Source of the DNA: Agromyces salentinus
GTDB lineage: Bacteria > Actinomycetota > Actinomycetes > Actinomycetales > Microbacteriaceae
DNA: 64,000 nucleotides
Assembly: GCF_009749395.1 (NCBI RefSeq)
Contig: NZ_WBIR01000009.1
Coordinates: forward strand, 103,693-167,692
Direction: 5' to 3'
Below the pieces are notes generated by a model that was given only the letters and a program-made list of their open reading frames with translations, searched no databases and was not told where the DNA came from. A program made the translations under genes and the position numbers. How positions within the stretch are numbered: the first letter of the stretch is position 1; every line of letters begins with the position of its first letter. Positions 62,218 through 64,000 of the stretch are shown in pieces.

Positions 62218-62715
62218 TCAGGGGCGCCAGATGTCCAGCGACTGCGCTGGCGGTCGACCGTCGATCTCGGCGAGGATGAGGTGCGACCTCGTCGAGACGA
62301 CCCCGGGCAGGTCGTGGATGTCGCGGAGGATCGCCTGGCTCAACTGCTCGTGGTCGGGAGCACTGACCGTGAGCATGATGTCGATGTCGCCCGACACGGC
62401 CTGCACCTTCTCGACGAACGGGAGCGTCGCGAGCTTCGCGGCGATCGCCTCCCAGGACGCGTCGCCGCCGATGCGGACGACGACGAGGGCCGAGATGTTC
62501 AGGCCGATCGCCTTGCGATCGATCTGGGCCCCGAACCCGGTGATGACGCCGCGGGCCATGAGGTGCTGCACGCGGTTGTGGGCGGCGGTGCGGGAGATGT
62601 GCACGCGCTCCGCCAGGGTGCGCACCGAGAGACGTCCGTCGCGGCTCAGCTCCGCGACGATGCGACGATCGATGCTGTCGATCGGTTCGGCATGGCGGTT
62701 GTGCTCGGTCATCAT
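62218..62715 (-). CDS. Lrp/AsnC-family transcriptional regulator
   Basis: 165-residue protein with an N-terminal winged helix-turn-helix (IDRRIVAELSRDGRLSVRTL, residues about 13-32, continuing to HISRTAAHNRV) and a C-terminal ligand-binding RAM domain (GDIDIMLTVSAPDHEQL). Feast/famine regulators sense amino acids; next to a branched-chain oxoacid dehydrogenase operon this is probably its BkdR-like regulator. The first ATG (62715) overlaps the upstream stop; the second (62712) is better spaced from AAGGA. Confidence 0.92.
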   Translation of the reverse strand: MMTEHNRHAEPIDSIDRRIVAELSRDGRLSVRTLAERVHISRTAAHNRVQHLMARGVITGFGAQIDRKAIGLNISALVVVRIGGDASWEAIAAKLATLPFVEKVQAVSGDIDIMLTVSAPDHEQLSQAILRDIHDLPGVVSTRSHLILAEIDGRPPAQSLDIWRP

Positions 62716-63578
62716 CGTCCTTGTCGCTCACGCTCAGCGTACCGGCGACGGGCACGACGGAGCGAGTGCCGCATCGGCGCATCGCGGACGCGCCGGGGGA
62801 GTCGTGGCCAGAGCCAGGCGACACCGCCGAGCCAGGCCTCGGCGGCACGGGCCGCTCGCGGGGTCCACCGGAACCCGAACGCGTCGCGGATCGCGGGAGG
62901 CAGCAGGGCCGCGGTCATGAGTCGCACCGGTGGCAGCAGGAGGCCCACGCCCGGAGGAAGGGCCGAGGATGCCCCGAGCAGCGTGCGTGCGACCGATCGC
63001 GCCTGCTCGCCCACGCGAAGCGTCGCGAGCCGGGCCTCCCACCATGCGTCGAACTCCGCCCTCGTCGTCGGCCATCCCTGCCGAGCGCCCTGCAGGCTGA
63101 ACCCGAGGGGGGCGTACCCGCGCACGATGGCGTCGGCACGGACGGCGTCCAACGGGCCCCAGACCCGCTCGTGGACCTCCAGGGCCACGGCGAGGAGCGT
63201 CGACGCGACCCAGCGCTGGGCGTCGGCGTCGAAGGCGCTGTACCGGACGGCGTCGTCGGCGGCCTCCTGCACCCGGTCCGAAGAGGCCGGAGTGGAGGCG
63301 GGCGCATCCAGCATGCCCCGTACGGGCACGTGCCGGGCGTTCACGCGACGGACCGCTTCGTCCGCGATATCCGCATCCCCGAACCCGATCGCGTAGACGT
63401 AGTCGAGGGTGCCGAACAGCCGGTCGAAGGGCCGCTCGGCGAAGTCGCTATGCCGGGCGACCCCGTGCGCGACGCGGGCGTCGGCGAGCTGGAGGAGGAT
63501 CGCGGCGCCGCCCCCGAGCAGGAGGACGCCTTCGGCGGCATGGGCGCGGAACACCGCGCGTTCGTCGAGGTCGGCCAT
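62712..63578 (-). CDS. MpaB-type oxygenase (DUF2236)
   Basis: 288-residue protein of the DUF2236/latex-clearing/MpaB family of haem-associated oxygenases. AVFRAHAAEGVLLLGGGAAILLQLADARVAHGV at the start and the central HVPVRG plus WVASTLLAV/VHERVWGPL segments match the family; His residues for haem are plausible but not proven. No signal peptide. ATG 63578 is six bases after the preceding gene's stop, and its own stop overlaps lrp, so the three form one unit. Substrate unknown. Confidence 0.82.
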   Translation of the reverse strand: MADLDERAVFRAHAAEGVLLLGGGAAILLQLADARVAHGVARHSDFAERPFDRLFGTLDYVYAIGFGDADIADEAVRRVNARHVPVRGMLDAPASTPASSDRVQEAADDAVRYSAFDADAQRWVASTLLAVALEVHERVWGPLDAVRADAIVRGYAPLGFSLQGARQGWPTTRAEFDAWWEARLATLRVGEQARSVARTLLGASSALPPGVGLLLPPVRLMTAALLPPAIRDAFGFRWTPRAARAAEAWLGGVAWLWPRLPRRVRDAPMRHSLRRARRRYAERERQGR

Positions 63579-63584
63579 GACCCA

Positions 63585-64000
63585 TCAGTACCAGTTCACG
63601 GCCTCCGAGTGCGCCCACGCGGCGCACGGGGACCCGTACCTGGAGGAGATGTAGGACAGGCCCCATTCGATCTGCGTGGCCGGGTTCGTACGCCAGTCGG
63701 CGCCCGCACTGGCCATCTTGCTCCCAGGCAGCGACTGCGGGATGCCGTACGCCCCGCTCGAGGTGTTGTACGCGTCGGCCCGCCAGCTCGACTCGCGCAT
63801 CCAGAGCGAGTACAGGCACTGGAACTGGCCGTCGTCCCAGCCGTACCTCGCGACGGCGGATGCCGCGTAGGCCTGCGCGCTTCCCGGGTCGACCACGATG
63901 CCGGGCGGTGGCGCCTCGGTGTCGGCGCCCCCGCCGCCCCCGCCGCCCCCAGCGCCGCCGCCGGCCGCTGCAGCCGCTGCCGCCGCGGCTGCAGCGGCAG
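63585..64000 (-). CDS. Lytic transglycosylase-like secreted protein (5' end outside window)
   Basis: Only the C-terminal 137 or so residues are inside the window. They consist of a poly-Ala run, a Gly-rich stretch and an acidic Pro-rich linker, then a lysozyme-like domain (FQCLYSLWMRESSWRADAYN, SGAYGIPQSLPGSKM, WGLSYISSRYGSPCAAW) like the C-terminal domain of aggregation-promoting-factor/resuscitation-type proteins. The catalytic Glu would be in MRESSW. Probably exported and acting on peptidoglycan; the signal peptide, if any, is beyond the end. The mRNA continues into the oxygenase gene six bases later. Confidence 0.85.
   Translation of the reverse strand, partial: AAAAAAAAAAAAGGGAGGGGGGGGADTEAPPPGIVVDPGSAQAYAASAVARYGWDDGQFQCLYSLWMRESSWRADAYNTSSGAYGIPQSLPGSKMASAGADWRTNPATQIEWGLSYISSRYGSPCAAWAHSEAVNWY

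Overview
The window is a gene-dense, very GC-rich stretch of housekeeping chromosome from an actinobacterium, most likely a member of Microbacteriaceae (Agromyces/Leifsonia-like). The pointers are the order uvrB-uvrA-uvrC-rapZ-whiA and gap-pgk-tpiA-secG-rbpA, RbpA itself, OpcA, the Actinobacteria-type ultra-short T-box before ileS, a large RNase E/G with disordered arms, and TANNNT -10 elements placed 6-7 bases before start codons. Genus and family are inference from content and order. I see no rRNA, prophage, insertion sequence, CRISPR array or defence island.

Layout. 1-7.2 kb: nucleotide excision repair (end of uvrB, uvrA with a LexA box, uvrC), then rapZ and whiA. 7.4-11.9 kb: sodA, lower glycolysis (gap, pgk, tpiA), secG, rbpA. 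11.9-20.1 kb (minus): the pentose-phosphate operon tkt-tal-pgi-zwf-opcA-pgl, with most junctions overlapping by 4 bases. 20.4-23.0 kb: haem O/A synthesis (ctaB plus, ctaA minus) with a hexapeptide-repeat protein. 23.2-27.3 kb: Fe-S assembly sufB-sufD-Rieske ferredoxin-sufC-sufT, without sufS or sufU. 27.4-31.0 kb: M3 peptidase and methyltransferase (divergent), then a small unknown protein and a GNAT protein downstream of valS. 31.0-39.6 kb: valS and a peptide-type ABC transporter (dppA-B-C and a fused double ATPase) divergent from a TetR regulator. 39.7-45.5 kb: T-box-ileS-folC-DUF4233-ndk. 45.6-49.7 kb: VKOR-family protein, rne, DUF4031. 49.7-56.7 kb: rplU-rpmA-obgE-proB-proA-small membrane protein-nadD-unknown-rsfS. 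56.8 kb: tRNA-Ala(GGC). 57.1-58.4 kb: TMEM175-type channel and a coiled-coil membrane protein. 58.4-64.0 kb (minus): lytic-transglycosylase-like secreted protein (cut by the window end), MpaB-type oxygenase, Lrp regulator and a branched-chain-type 2-oxoacid dehydrogenase (E1alpha, E1beta, E2).

What stands out is not a new gene system but the regulatory DNA. (i) At least eight genes look leaderless. (ii) In three places (uvrC/rapZ, proB/proA, dpp ATPase/valS) the TAG stop codon of one gene is the first half of a TAGGCT -10 box for the next. (iii) Several intergenic hairpins share a GGATGCC/GGCATCC core, and the same hexamer recurs inside genes in different reading frames, which suggests a DNA-level motif. 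(iv) The ileS T-box shows its AUC specifier in a minimal stem I. Strong hairpin terminators, several bidirectional, separate most convergent units.
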